Origin: Algoriphagus winogradskyi
Lineage (GTDB): Bacteria > Bacteroidota > Bacteroidia > Cytophagales > Cyclobacteriaceae
Direction of reading: 5' to 3'
NCBI RefSeq assembly: GCF_900182815.1
Contig: NZ_FXUA01000002.1
Coordinates: forward strand, 186,001-250,000
Length of the DNA stretch: 64,000 nucleotides
In this document: positions 26,412-34,242 of the stretch, piece after piece
How the letters are laid out: every line of letters begins with the position of its first letter
Position numbering within the stretch: the first letter of the stretch is position 1
The notes under the pieces: model-generated
Databases searched by the model: none
What the model was told of the DNA's origin: nothing
The model's input: the letters and a program-made list of their open reading frames with translations, nothing else
Translations under genes and position numbers: made by a program

Positions 26412-27046
26412 TTGCTAAAGTATTTTCCGTAAGTACTTTCTGCATTGAATGAAGAGCATTGGTTGGTATATACTACGATTTCATTTTCCGCAATTTTATT
26501 CCAATGTTCTACAAGTTCCATTTCAATATTGTAACATTTCATCTTCCTAATTGTCAACCCTCCGATTGGTGGCGGGGGTGGAGAAGCGACGGTCTCAAAA
26601 ATTTTATCTTCTTTATAAACTGCTTCACTGAAAGGGCGGAGGTTTTCAAATTTTTCTATTCGAGTACCAACTATGATATACTTTTCACCAAACCTGAAGG
26701 CTTGAATGCAATTGTCTGTTTCAAATTGATTGATATAAACGAATTCAGCTTGCAAGCTTCCTTTGTAAACCTTCTCTACTTTAAATTTTACATCTATTCC
26801 GAACTTTTCGCTATCCAAAGTAGCTTTTATAGAGTCATTATGATGAACATTTTCAACAGCAGTGCCCAATAAAACATAGTCAGCATTCTTTGTGATTTTT
26901 TTTACATTTTTTTTAGTTAGGGACATGCAGGTGCAAGTCCATCCAATAGTCGGAAGGCTTAATAAGAAAAGGATGAGCATTATCCTTTTCAGATATGAAA
27001 CAAAATGATATTGATGATTCTCTGTTTGTTGAATTTTTTCTGTCAT
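26408..27046 (-). CDS. TIMP-like exported protein
   Basis: A 212-residue protein with a hydrophobic stretch (about 20-36) ending GWTCTCM. Cleavage there would leave an N-terminal Cys-x-Cys, followed by KNADYVLLGTAVENV and VKFKVEKVYKGS, a pattern like the NTR fold of tissue inhibitors of metalloproteinases; more Cys lie near 113, 168 and 197. A polyproline run (PPPPP) follows near 154. The n-region is unusually long for a signal peptide, so the true start may be further in. No substrate is known. Confidence 0.7.
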   Translation of the reverse strand: MTEKIQQTENHQYHFVSYLKRIMLILFLLSLPTIGWTCTCMSLTKKNVKKITKNADYVLLGTAVENVHHNDSIKATLDSEKFGIDVKFKVEKVYKGSLQAEFVYINQFETDNCIQAFRFGEKYIIVGTRIEKFENLRPFSEAVYKEDKIFETVASPPPPPIGGLTIRKMKCYNIEMELVEHWNKIAENEIVVYTNQCSSFNAESTYGKYFSK

Positions 27047-27056
27047 TATTACAATC

Positions 27057-27098
27057 TAATTACTTGATACTTAAGTCTAGTATCTTGCTACTCAAAGC
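27057..27098 (+). repeat. Heptamer tandem array
   Basis: Six gapless 7-base units: TAATTAC, TTGATAC, TTAAGTC, TAGTATC, TTGCTAC, TCAAAGC. They share the T....(T/A)C frame and several whole units (TTGATAC, TTAAGTC, TTGCTAC) with the arrays at 42470 and 51787. The last unit reaches the prmC stop codon. Confidence 0.6.
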
Positions 27099-27931
27099 TA
27101 GCGCCTACCTACTGCAATTCTATATTTCCCATTCAGATCTTTCAATATCTGAACTTCGGAATAACCCGAGTTCTGCATCAATTCTGCAACTTCTTCCCCA
27201 TACTTTTCATTGATTTCAAAATACAATTTTCCTCCTGACTTAAGAAGTTGCTTTCCTTTTTCAGCTATTGTTCGGTAAAAAATCAGTGGATCATCATTGC
27301 TGACAAACAAAGCCAGCCCAGGCTCAAAATCCAGTACATTTCTATGCATTTGTGTTTTCTCCTGCTCAGGAATATAGGGAGGATTACTTACCAAAATATC
27401 CAGTTCCGAGACATCTGGAGTTTGCGTCAGAATATCACAGCTGGAAAAAGTGACATTTGCTTTCAACACATCCCCATTTTTCTTTGCGATTTCCAAAGCT
27501 TCCTCAGAAATATCCACAGCAAAAACCTCAGGATTATTCATCTCCAATGCCAATGAAATAGGAATGCAGCCTGTTCCAGTGCCTATATCCAAAATCCTCA
27601 ACCCAGCTTTCTTATTCTCTTTGATGATCATGTGAACCAACTCCTCTGTTTCATTTCTTGGGATCAAAGTAGCCGAACTGACGATAAACTCTCTTCCATA
27701 GAAAGGCCCTTTTCCCATAATATACTGAATAGGCTCTCCGATTTTCAATCGCTCAAAGTCTTCAAATAGCTTCGGTGGAAAGCTAGCTTCATCAGCTTGA
27801 TCCAAAATCTGAGTTCTCCTCCATCCCAGATGATGCTCCAAAAGCCAACTTACCAGTGATTCGGCTTCTTGTTTCTCATAAATGGGAAGTTTCGAAGCCC
27901 AAGAAGATAGAAGCTCTTGAAAGGTTGACAT
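27098..27931 (-). CDS. prmC: Release-factor glutamine methyltransferase
   Basis: Methylates the glutamine of the GGQ motif in peptide chain release factors, using S-adenosylmethionine. The 277-residue chain has an N-terminal helical domain, the SAM motif ILDIGTGTGCIPISLAL (about 116-132), an acidic loop EVFAVDISEEAL, and the catalytic NPPYIP (near 187), diagnostic of PrmC. Its stop codon lies within the heptamer array. The release factor gene prfA is not adjacent here. Confidence 0.95.
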   Translation of the reverse strand: MSTFQELLSSWASKLPIYEKQEAESLVSWLLEHHLGWRRTQILDQADEASFPPKLFEDFERLKIGEPIQYIMGKGPFYGREFIVSSATLIPRNETEELVHMIIKENKKAGLRILDIGTGTGCIPISLALEMNNPEVFAVDISEEALEIAKKNGDVLKANVTFSSCDILTQTPDVSELDILVSNPPYIPEQEKTQMHRNVLDFEPGLALFVSNDDPLIFYRTIAEKGKQLLKSGGKLYFEINEKYGEEVAELMQNSGYSEVQILKDLNGKYRIAVGRR

Positions 27932-28072
27932 GGTAAGATAGATTTTGGAAGATTTAAAAATGTAAAGGTATCAAAACCAAAATTCCTATTTTAAACACTC
28001 AAGTCATATTCTCAAGACACAGTTTTTCAGTCCTTTTCAAAATCTCATTCTGACAGACTCAGAAAGAAAAAC

Positions 28073-28080
28073 TACCTTTG
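28073..28080 (+). promoter_or_regulatory. Promoter -7 box before leader B
   Basis: TACCTTTG fits TAnnTTTG exactly and ends 17 bases before the ATGAAATCG leader start, placing the leader frame at the very 5' end of the transcript. Confidence 0.5.
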
Positions 28081-28097
28081 TGCAGAATTTATTTGCC

Positions 28098-28169
28098 ATG
28101 AAATCGAGCACAACTCTAGAGTCACACAAAGAGATGAATATATGTTGCGAGATTCCATCTGACCAATAA
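28098..28169 (+). CDS. Leader micropeptide frame B before the RNA methyltransferase
   Basis: A 23-codon frame from ATGAAATCGAGC to TAA, starting MKSSTTL and ending CCEIPSDQ, 18 bases before the next ATG. Its start and the GCGAGATTCC core (28147-28156) are shared, in the same reading frame, with the leader at 60251 (MKSSTPL...SEIPCG). In-frame conservation at both ends, with a spacing difference of exactly three bases, favours a translated peptide. Too short for a confident gene call by itself. Confidence 0.5.
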   Translation: MKSSTTLESHKEMNICCEIPSDQ

Positions 28170-28187
28170 AGAACAATAAACAAACAG

Positions 28188-29375
28188 ATGAAGCTACACA
28201 ACAACACCATCCGCGGAGTTCATACCGCACTTGCAGCCATTTTTGAAGAAGGTCAGTACGCCGATAAAGTAATCGAGCGCACGTTAAAGTCAAACCCAAA
28301 ATGGGGTGCGCGTGATCGCTCTTTCATTGCAGAGACTACCTATGAAATGGTTCGCTGGTGGCGTTTAATCAATTATTTGAGCCCAAGTAAGGAGCCCTAT
28401 GATCTTTTTGGAACCTATTGGTTGATGCAGGGCCACACGCTCCCTCCATGGGAAGAGTTTGCAAAAATTAACCCTGATAAGCTTAAAGAAAAGTACGAGA
28501 AACTGGATGATCCAGCCAAATTGGAGTCTGTCCCTGATTGGCTTTTTGATCTAGGAAAGAAAGAATTGGGAGACAAATGGGAAGCTGAAATCCACAGTTT
28601 GAATCAGGAAGCTCAAGTAGTATTGCGTGTAAATACGCTTAAGACTACCCGCGAGCGTCTGAAAAATAGATTGGCCGAGGATAATATCCACACCCATATT
28701 ATCAAAGGTTATCCGGATGCCTTGATTCTGGATGAACGTACAAACGTATTCCGAAATCCTGCTTTCAAAGAAGGTCACTTTGAAGTACAAGATGCTTCTT
28801 CGCAATTAGTTGCCGCTGCACTTGCTGTGGAGCCGGGAATGCGGGTAATCGATGCATGTGCAGGTGCTGGAGGGAAATCCCTACACATAGCTGCTTTGAT
28901 GCAGAACAAAGGAAAAGTTCTCTCAATGGACGTGGAAGAATGGAAACTACAGCAAACCAAGCTTAGAGCACGCCGAGATGGTGTTTCCATCATTGAGCGA
29001 AAGGTAATTGAAGGCTCGAAGACCATCAAACGAATGAAGGAAACTGCTGATAGATTACTATTGGACGTACCTTGTTCCGGTTTGGGAGTTCTTCGTAGAA
29101 ATCCTGACACCAAGTGGAAACTTAGTGAAGAATCTATAGAGAAAGTACGTCAAACGCAGCAGGAAATTCTTCAAAGCTATCCTTCTATGGTGAAGCCAGG
29201 TGGCCAGATGGTCTATGCTACTTGCAGTATTTTACCATCTGAAAATCAAGACCAAATCGCCAAATTTCTGGAAAGCGAAGCTGGCAAAGATTTCGAGTTA
29301 ATTGAAGATCAGAAAGTACTAGCGCAGGAAAGCGGGTTTGATGGATTCTATATTGCTAGACTTCAGAAAAAGTAG
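28188..29375 (+). CDS. RsmB/NOP2-family RNA cytosine-5 methyltransferase
   Basis: SAM-dependent m5C RNA methyltransferase, 395 residues. The N-terminal half is a helical RNA-binding region. The catalytic core has the SAM loop VIDACAGAGGKSLHIAALM (near 219), LSMDVEEWKL, the motif IV cysteine in DVPCSGLGVLRRNPD and the motif VI cysteine in YATCSILPSENQDQI, both needed by this family. Most likely an rRNA enzyme like RsmB, but the exact RNA and base are not deducible. It is preceded by a leader micropeptide frame. Confidence 0.93.
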   Translation: MKLHNNTIRGVHTALAAIFEEGQYADKVIERTLKSNPKWGARDRSFIAETTYEMVRWWRLINYLSPSKEPYDLFGTYWLMQGHTLPPWEEFAKINPDKLKEKYEKLDDPAKLESVPDWLFDLGKKELGDKWEAEIHSLNQEAQVVLRVNTLKTTRERLKNRLAEDNIHTHIIKGYPDALILDERTNVFRNPAFKEGHFEVQDASSQLVAAALAVEPGMRVIDACAGAGGKSLHIAALMQNKGKVLSMDVEEWKLQQTKLRARRDGVSIIERKVIEGSKTIKRMKETADRLLLDVPCSGLGVLRRNPDTKWKLSEESIEKVRQTQQEILQSYPSMVKPGGQMVYATCSILPSENQDQIAKFLESEAGKDFELIEDQKVLAQESGFDGFYIARLQKK

Positions 29376-29538
29376 ATTTTCCCAATACCTCATTTTACAC
29401 ATAAAAAGAAGTTAGCTATCCACATTAATTCAATTTCAAACTATTTTCTTCCTGCCTTCATATTTGGTTTAGACTAGAAACAGCTTCCTATTCCAAATTT
29501 ATTTTGGAGTAGATTAGTTTGGCATTGAATTTTGTGTG

Positions 29539-29546
29539 TAACTTTG
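29539..29546 (+). promoter_or_regulatory. Promoter -7 box for guaB
   Basis: TAACTTTG matches TAnnTTTG exactly, with a TTTGG word about 20 bases upstream as a plausible -33 box. The ATG is 37 bases further on. Confidence 0.55.
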
Positions 29547-29583
29547 ACGGGCAAATAGGGTTACCTCCATACCAATATTTGCC

Positions 29584-31062
29584 ATGAATAGAAATTCCGA
29601 CAAGTTCCTTTACGAAGCACTCACCTACGACGATGTGCTTCTTGTCCCAGGTTATTCAGAAGTCCTTCCACGCGACACGAATACCTCTACCCAACTCACC
29701 AAGAAAATCAGGCTAAACATTCCTTTGGTTTCCGCTGCTATGGACACGGTTACTGAGGCTGAATTGGCTATTGCCATTGCTCTTGAGGGTGGTCTTGGAT
29801 TTGTTCACAAGAACATGTCAATCGAGCAGCAGGCCGCGCAAGTTCGTAAAGTAAAGCGTTCGCAGGCAGGTATGATCCTGGATCCTATCACCTTGCATGT
29901 AGATGCAAAAGTGAAAGATGCAGAGGCTATCATGCGTGAATATCATATTGGTGGCATTCCAGTGGTTGATGAAAACAAAGTTTTGAAAGGTATTATTACC
30001 AATCGTGACCTTCGTTTTATCAAAGATCAAGGTCGACCTATTATGGAAATAATGACCATTGACAATCTCATTACAGCTAAATCTGGTGTTTCGCTAGAGC
30101 AAGCTGAAGAGATTCTTCAGGAATATAAAATCGAAAAACTTCCAATCGTTGATGAGGAGTACAAGTTAACTGGCTTGATTACTTACAAGGATATTTTGAA
30201 GAGAAAAGACAAGCCAAATGCTTGTAAGGATGAGTTTGGAAGACTACGTGTAGGAGCAGCAGTTGGTGTGACGGCAGATATTGTGGAGCGAGTAGAAGCA
30301 TTGAAAAATGCAGGTGTTGACGTGGTTTCTATTGATACAGCACATGGTCACTCGAAGGGAGTAATCGAAACTTGTAGAAAAATAAAAGATGCTTTCCCTG
30401 ATCTGGAAGTGATTGTAGGAAATATTGCTACTCCTGAAGCAGCAATTGCACTAGCAGATGCAGGAGCTGATGCGGTAAAAGTTGGAGTTGGCCCAGGATC
30501 TATCTGTACTACTAGAATCATTGCTGGTGTAGGTGTTCCTCAATTATCTGCAGTGTTTGAATGCTCTGAAGCATTAAAAGGTCGCGGAGTTCCCGTAATC
30601 GCAGATGGTGGAATTCGCTATTCAGGTGATTTAGTTAAAGCGATTGCTGCAGGTGGAAGCTCCATTATGATTGGCTCTTTGCTAGCAGGAACAGAGGAAG
30701 CTCCAGGTGAAATGATCATTTTCCAAGGAAGAAAATTCAAATCTTACAGAGGTATGGGTTCGCTTGAAGCAATGGAGTCAGGTTCCAAAGACCGTTACTT
30801 CCAAGATGCTGAAGACAATATCAAAAAGCTGGTTCCTGAAGGAATCGTAGGACGTGTTCCTTTCAAAGGATTAGTTTCGGAGGTTCTTTATCAGTTGGTA
30901 GGCGGACTTCAGGCTGGTATGGGTTACTGCGGAACTCAGACTATTGAAGATCTTCAGAAAAACGGAAAATTTGTAAAAATCACTGCAGCAGGTGTGAAAG
31001 AATCACATCCTCACGATGTATCTGTGACTAGAGAAGCTCCTAATTATAGCTTGAAAGGATAA
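29584..31062 (+). CDS. guaB: IMP dehydrogenase
   Basis: Oxidises IMP to XMP with NAD, the committed step of GTP synthesis. 492 residues: a TIM barrel interrupted by two CBS domains (about 95-215) that bind nucleotides and tune activity. Catalytic Cys lies in [17 protein letters not shown], the flap in GMGSLEAM and the YFQ segment, and NAD-site DTAHGHS is intact. Single-gene transcript with its own promoter and terminator; guaA is not adjacent. Confidence 0.98.
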   Translation: MNRNSDKFLYEALTYDDVLLVPGYSEVLPRDTNTSTQLTKKIRLNIPLVSAAMDTVTEAELAIAIALEGGLGFVHKNMSIEQQAAQVRKVKRSQAGMILDPITLHVDAKVKDAEAIMREYHIGGIPVVDENKVLKGIITNRDLRFIKDQGRPIMEIMTIDNLITAKSGVSLEQAEEILQEYKIEKLPIVDEEYKLTGLITYKDILKRKDKPNACKDEFGRLRVGAAVGVTADIVERVEALKNAGVDVVSIDTAHGHSKGVIETCRKIKDAFPDLEVIVGNIATPEAAIALADAGADAVKVGVGPGSICTTRIIAGVGVPQLSAVFECSEALKGRGVPVIADGGIRYSGDLVKAIAAGGSSIMIGSLLAGTEEAPGEMIIFQGRKFKSYRGMGSLEAMESGSKDRYFQDAEDNIKKLVPEGIVGRVPFKGLVSEVLYQLVGGLQAGMGYCGTQTIEDLQKNGKFVKITAAGVKESHPHDVSVTREAPNYSLKG

Positions 31063-31083
31063 ATATAAAGCTTATATAAGAAC

Positions 31084-31111
31084 AAAGGCCGAGAATTTCT
31101 CGGCCTTTTTT
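31084..31111 (+). terminator. Intrinsic terminator after guaB
   Basis: AAAGGCCGAGA and TCTCGGCCTTT form a perfect 11-bp stem with a 3-base loop, followed by a T run. Confidence 0.93.
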
Positions 31112-31122
31112 GCTTATTGCTT

Positions 31123-31162
31123 GTCAATTTTTCAATCTTCTAATTTTGTAATCTTTTAATCT
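31123..31162 (+). repeat. AT-rich octamer tandem array
   Basis: Five gapless 8-base units, GTCAATTT, TTCAATCT, TCTAATTT, TGTAATCT and TTTAATCT, share a NNNAATYT pattern. The array fills the spacer between the guaB terminator and the Res toxin stop. Confidence 0.55.
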
Positions 31163-31620
31163 CAACAATTCACCTCAAAACTCACATCCCATTCTTCCAC
31201 TACTTTCACTGAATTTTGAAAATCAGGATGGAGAGGATTGATCAGCAGATTATGCTCACTTGGATAGCTTTTTAAAGGAATTCTACAGGAGGGGATTTTC
31301 AGAGCAGGAGAAATCATCCCTTTTGCCCAGGCTGTACCAAACTCCTGTGTTGATTTAGGATGGGGTCTATTTTTCCAGTCTGAGGGTAACAGCGAAGCAT
31401 CTAATTCAGGTATTGGAGTTTGTATCTCAAGAACAACTATCTTCCACTTACTTTGGGTAACTATTGGCCCTTTAATACTGAGAAGCTCCAGAAAATTTAG
31501 TGATGACACACTGCATCCATAGATAATTGGTGTTCCATATTGATTCCACCTTCCTGCCCCCAGACCAAATCCAAGTGAACTTCTACCCGATAGATTTTCA
31601 ATTAGTCGAAAATACCTCAC
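31162..31620 (-). CDS. RES-domain toxin of a Res-Xre pair
   Basis: A 152-residue RES protein; characterised members of this family deplete NAD by phosphorolysis or hydrolysis and stop growth. The N-terminus YFRLIENLSGRSSLGFGLGAGRWNQYGTPIIYG has the arginines and tyrosine of the RES active site, followed by a SLNFLELL helix. The frame begins with GTG three bases after the antitoxin stop, so translation is likely coupled. Antitoxin-first order and protein lengths are typical of Res-Xre systems. Confidence 0.92.
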   Translation of the reverse strand: MRYFRLIENLSGRSSLGFGLGAGRWNQYGTPIIYGCSVSSLNFLELLSIKGPIVTQSKWKIVVLEIQTPIPELDASLLPSDWKNRPHPKSTQEFGTAWAKGMISPALKIPSCRIPLKSYPSEHNLLINPLHPDFQNSVKVVEEWDVSFEVNC

Positions 31621-31623
31621 AGC

Positions 31624-32091
31624 CTAAAGTATAGATCCCCAAGACATAGCTTCCATAGCCTCATCCACACGATCCACACCATAAGGACTCTTCATCAATA
31701 GAGATGGCTTTTGATCACCCAAGGAGGTATTTTCAGTATGTAGCCATTGCGAAAGCAATTCCTCAGAACCGAAAATCCTGATGCCTTTGGCAATCACCTG
31801 GTCCATTTCTAAAATACTCTTAGTAAGCATCTTGGTAAGTTTTTTGTCCTCTTTGCGCCAGCGAGATAAGGTGCTCGGGTCCACTTCCAGCATCTCTGAT
31901 ACATCTTGCTGGGTGAAATCTAAAAAATCAAAAATCTCTCCTGTGTCATGAAACGAGACTGCAACATCATAAATAGCGGCAGGCTCACTGACCATTGAAA
32001 TAGCCTCTTGGAAAAAATAGTATTCATCATTACCTGTACGTATGGTCTCAGCTCCAGCCTCTCCAAATGATATTTTCCAAGTGTGTGTCAT
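31624..32091 (-). CDS. Xre/MbcA/ParS-type antitoxin
   Basis: Antitoxin of the Res-Xre pair, 155 residues from ATG 32091 (a GTG at 32124 is less likely). An N-terminal HTH segment includes DFTQQDVSEMLEVDPSTLSRWRKEDKKL (about 57-84), and the C-terminal MbcA/ParS-like domain includes VIAKGIRIFGSEELLSQWL and a final GVDRVDEAMEAMSWG that caps the toxin active site in known complexes. It should repress its own promoter through the large palindrome just upstream. Confidence 0.9.
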   Translation of the reverse strand: MTHTWKISFGEAGAETIRTGNDEYYFFQEAISMVSEPAAIYDVAVSFHDTGEIFDFLDFTQQDVSEMLEVDPSTLSRWRKEDKKLTKMLTKSILEMDQVIAKGIRIFGSEELLSQWLHTENTSLGDQKPSLLMKSPYGVDRVDEAMEAMSWGSIL

Positions 32092-32128
32092 AGCTATGCA
32101 ATTAACTCCCACTAATTTACACACATTT

Positions 32129-32164
32129 ATTGCAAATACAATACCCTAATATTGTATTTGCAAT
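32129..32164. promoter_or_regulatory. 36-bp perfect inverted repeat, operator of the Res-Xre operon
   Basis: ATTGCAAATACAATA (32129-32143) and its exact reverse complement TATTGTATTTGCAAT (32150-32164) flank CCCTAA. On the minus strand TTG in the distal arm and TGTATTTG in the proximal arm resemble -33 and -7 boxes, so binding would block the promoter. It lies 38 bases before the antitoxin ATG. Confidence 0.8.
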
Positions 32165-32178
32165 AGTTGAATTATCTT

Positions 32179-32655
32179 TTAATCAAGAAGCTTTTTGATC
32201 TCGTAATCTTGAAGGTGTGCATTGAGCCAGCCAGCCTCTAAGTCGGCACCATATTTTCGGTAGAAATTTATTGCAGGTTCATTCCAGTCGAGCACTTGCC
32301 ACATCATTCCTGTGCAATTTTCTTCTAAGCCTTTCTTCATAATACGATCAAATAGTAATTTCCCTGCACCATGTCCTCGCTCAGATTGAGTGACTACCAG
32401 ATCTTCCAGGTAAATACGTTTACCTTTCCAAGTACTGTATCGATAATAGTAAATGGCAATTCCTATAATCTCAGCCGTTTCGTTTTTCTCACATACAAAC
32501 ATTCCAAAAACAGGATTTTCACCAAATCCATCAGCTTCCATCATAGCAATGGTATTAGTGACTTGCTCAGGTGCTTTTTCGTAAAGTGCCAACTCATTTA
32601 TTAATTCCAATACACGAGGAAGATCCTCGATTTTTCCTTCTCTTAGCGTATACAT
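32179..32655 (-). CDS. GNAT acetyltransferase, SSAT-like
   Basis: Acetyl-CoA-dependent N-acetyltransferase of 158 residues, resembling spermidine/spermine acetyltransferases and related thialysine acetylases. Motif A is ERGHGAGKLLFDRIMKKG (about 96), preceded by IYLEDLVVTQS; the C-terminal block QVLDWNEPAINFYRKYGA is characteristic of the SSAT-like subgroup. I use the ATG at 32655 rather than a TTG six bases upstream. Its substrate (polyamine or amine) is inferred from family only. Confidence 0.9.
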   Translation of the reverse strand: MYTLREGKIEDLPRVLELINELALYEKAPEQVTNTIAMMEADGFGENPVFGMFVCEKNETAEIIGIAIYYYRYSTWKGKRIYLEDLVVTQSERGHGAGKLLFDRIMKKGLEENCTGMMWQVLDWNEPAINFYRKYGADLEAGWLNAHLQDYEIKKLLD

Positions 32656-32677
32656 GTTCAAAGTTTAATAATCCGTT

Positions 32678-32685
32678 TAATTTTG
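32678..32685 (+). promoter_or_regulatory. Promoter -7 box for coaX
   Basis: TAATTTTG matches TAnnTTTG exactly in the divergent spacer and ends 32 bases before the ATG at 32718. Confidence 0.5.
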
Positions 32686-32717
32686 GGAAAGGCTAATTTA
32701 ATCAAATCCGAGAAACA

Positions 32718-33488
32718 ATGTTTTTAGCAATAGATGCGGGGAATTCAAATGTGGTTTTTGCGCTGTACGATGAAAAGAATGAAAGCTGGAAAAATCACTT
32801 CCGTATCGAAACGCATGCCGCAAAATTCGCTGCTCAGCTTCACAAGAAAGTCCCGATGTACTTTTTGGAGCATGGCATCAGTCCCTCAGATATCAATCAG
32901 ATCGGGTTCAGCTCTGTAGTGCCAGAGATAAATGAGCAGGTTCTTCAATTTTGTGAGAATTACTTCGGTACTCAGCCTTACCTTATTTCACCAGCAAGTT
33001 TTAAAAAGCTTCCGATCAAAAGCCTTCGGCCAAATGAAATCGGTACTGACCTGATGTGCAATGTGATGGCGGCTCATACTAAGTACAGAAAGGCATTAAT
33101 AGTAGTGGATTTTGGAACCGCACTCACGTTTACTGTAGTAGATGACAAAGGTGAAATTATAGGGGTAAACATTGTTCCAGGGCTGAAAACTGCGCTCAAT
33201 TCGCTTTTTCAGAATACTTCAAAACTCCCAGAAGTAGCCTTGAAAATGCCGGAATCGGCACTTGGCCAAAACACCATTCATGCGATTCAAGCAGGGATTT
33301 TATATGGATACACAGGCTTGGTAAAAGGAATGCTGGAAGCTATTGAAAATGAAACCAAGCAGAAATTCCAAGTAATTGCCACGGGAGGACTTTCCTCGGT
33401 TTTAACTCCACTAGCGGAAGTTTTCGAAGAAATAGACAGAAACTTGACGCTGGAAGGATTGCGATTGATTACAGAAGCGAATTCCTAA
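32718..33488 (+). CDS. coaX: Type III pantothenate kinase
   Basis: First step of coenzyme A synthesis, phosphorylating pantothenate. The 256-residue chain has the ASKHA-fold signature DAGNSNVVFALYD (about 5-17), the substrate-binding PNEIGTDLMCN near 107, VVDFGTALTFTVVD near 128, and the ATGGLSSVL phosphate-binding loop near 221. Type III kinases of this length are standard in Bacteroidota. It overlaps the convergent M23 gene by four bases. Confidence 0.96.
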   Translation: MFLAIDAGNSNVVFALYDEKNESWKNHFRIETHAAKFAAQLHKKVPMYFLEHGISPSDINQIGFSSVVPEINEQVLQFCENYFGTQPYLISPASFKKLPIKSLRPNEIGTDLMCNVMAAHTKYRKALIVVDFGTALTFTVVDDKGEIIGVNIVPGLKTALNSLFQNTSKLPEVALKMPESALGQNTIHAIQAGILYGYTGLVKGMLEAIENETKQKFQVIATGGLSSVLTPLAEVFEEIDRNLTLEGLRLITEANS

Positions 33489-34174
33489 AGTACTTCGCTT
33501 CGCAAAATGAGATTAGGGTCTGGGCAATTCGCTTGATAAATGTCCATGTCTCGCTTGGAACAAACTCCTGGAAAATCACCAAAATTCCCCATCAAATCCC
33601 ACATCAATTGGAAATGTAAATGCGGGGGCCAATCGCCATTTTCCGGAAAAGGACCAATATGAGCGATGAGGTCTCCAGCTTTTACTTCTTGGCCGATTTG
33701 TAATCCTTCAAGATCAGACAGAAAAAGATGACCATAAAGGGAATAGAGCTTTTTTTCAAAAACCTCATGTTCTAAAATGATGGTAGCTCCATAATTCCCG
33801 AAACCGACATTGTCCTGAAAACTGTGAATTTTTCCTTCAAAAGGAGAATATACTGGTGCTCCAGCTTCAGTCCAGATATCCACACCGAGATGAATATTCC
33901 GAAAATCAGCTTCTGAAGTAGCAAACACAGCACTTCTACGGTAAATAGCTCTATGTTCTAAATATCCACCAATACCATAGGTACTGCCGGAGTTCTTGAT
34001 TTGCTTAGTTACATATTCATCAAATGCAGCAGTATTTGACAAGTCCAAGGTTTCCAAATCTGGATTTGATGGACTGAAATCCAATTTGACAGTATTCCCT
34101 AAATTCAGCTTTTCACCCATCACTGGGAAAAAATCCAACGTATTCCAATTCATGCCCTGAAGATAAATAATCAT
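33485..34174 (-). CDS. M23-family peptidoglycan endopeptidase-like protein
   Basis: A 229-residue LytM/M23 peptidase. Zinc ligands are visible: His and Asp in IHLGVDIW (about residue 93-100), His in SLYGHLF, and HLHFQ near 194. No signal peptide is evident, which is unusual for a cell-wall hydrolase; a cytoplasmic or differently exported role is possible. The N-terminal MIIYLQGMNWNTL has a second ATG at 34153. It is convergent with coaX (4-base overlap) and divergent from the dehydratase gene. Confidence 0.85.
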   Translation of the reverse strand: MIIYLQGMNWNTLDFFPVMGEKLNLGNTVKLDFSPSNPDLETLDLSNTAAFDEYVTKQIKNSGSTYGIGGYLEHRAIYRRSAVFATSEADFRNIHLGVDIWTEAGAPVYSPFEGKIHSFQDNVGFGNYGATIILEHEVFEKKLYSLYGHLFLSDLEGLQIGQEVKAGDLIAHIGPFPENGDWPPHLHFQLMWDLMGNFGDFPGVCSKRDMDIYQANCPDPNLILRSEVL

Positions 34175-34190
34175 CCTTAAGTCAGTTAAC

Positions 34191-34230
34191 TATTTCTCCA
34201 ATCTCTAAATCTCCTTTCTCTTTTTCTCTT
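34191..34230 (+). repeat. Pyrimidine-rich octamer tandem array
   Basis: Five gapless 8-base units TATTTCTC, CAATCTCT, AAATCTCC, TTTCTCTT, TTTCTCTT share an NNNTCTCN pattern and fill the divergent spacer just before a PLP dehydratase gene. Any promoter for that gene must lie in or beside it (a TAATTTTA word follows at 34230-34237). Confidence 0.5.
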
Positions 34231-34242
34231 TAATTTTAGTCC

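Noticed and set aside
28098..28169. Leader B as a natural-product precursor
   Set aside because: No modifying enzymes or export genes nearby; conservation with other leaders before unrelated genes fits a regulatory role better.
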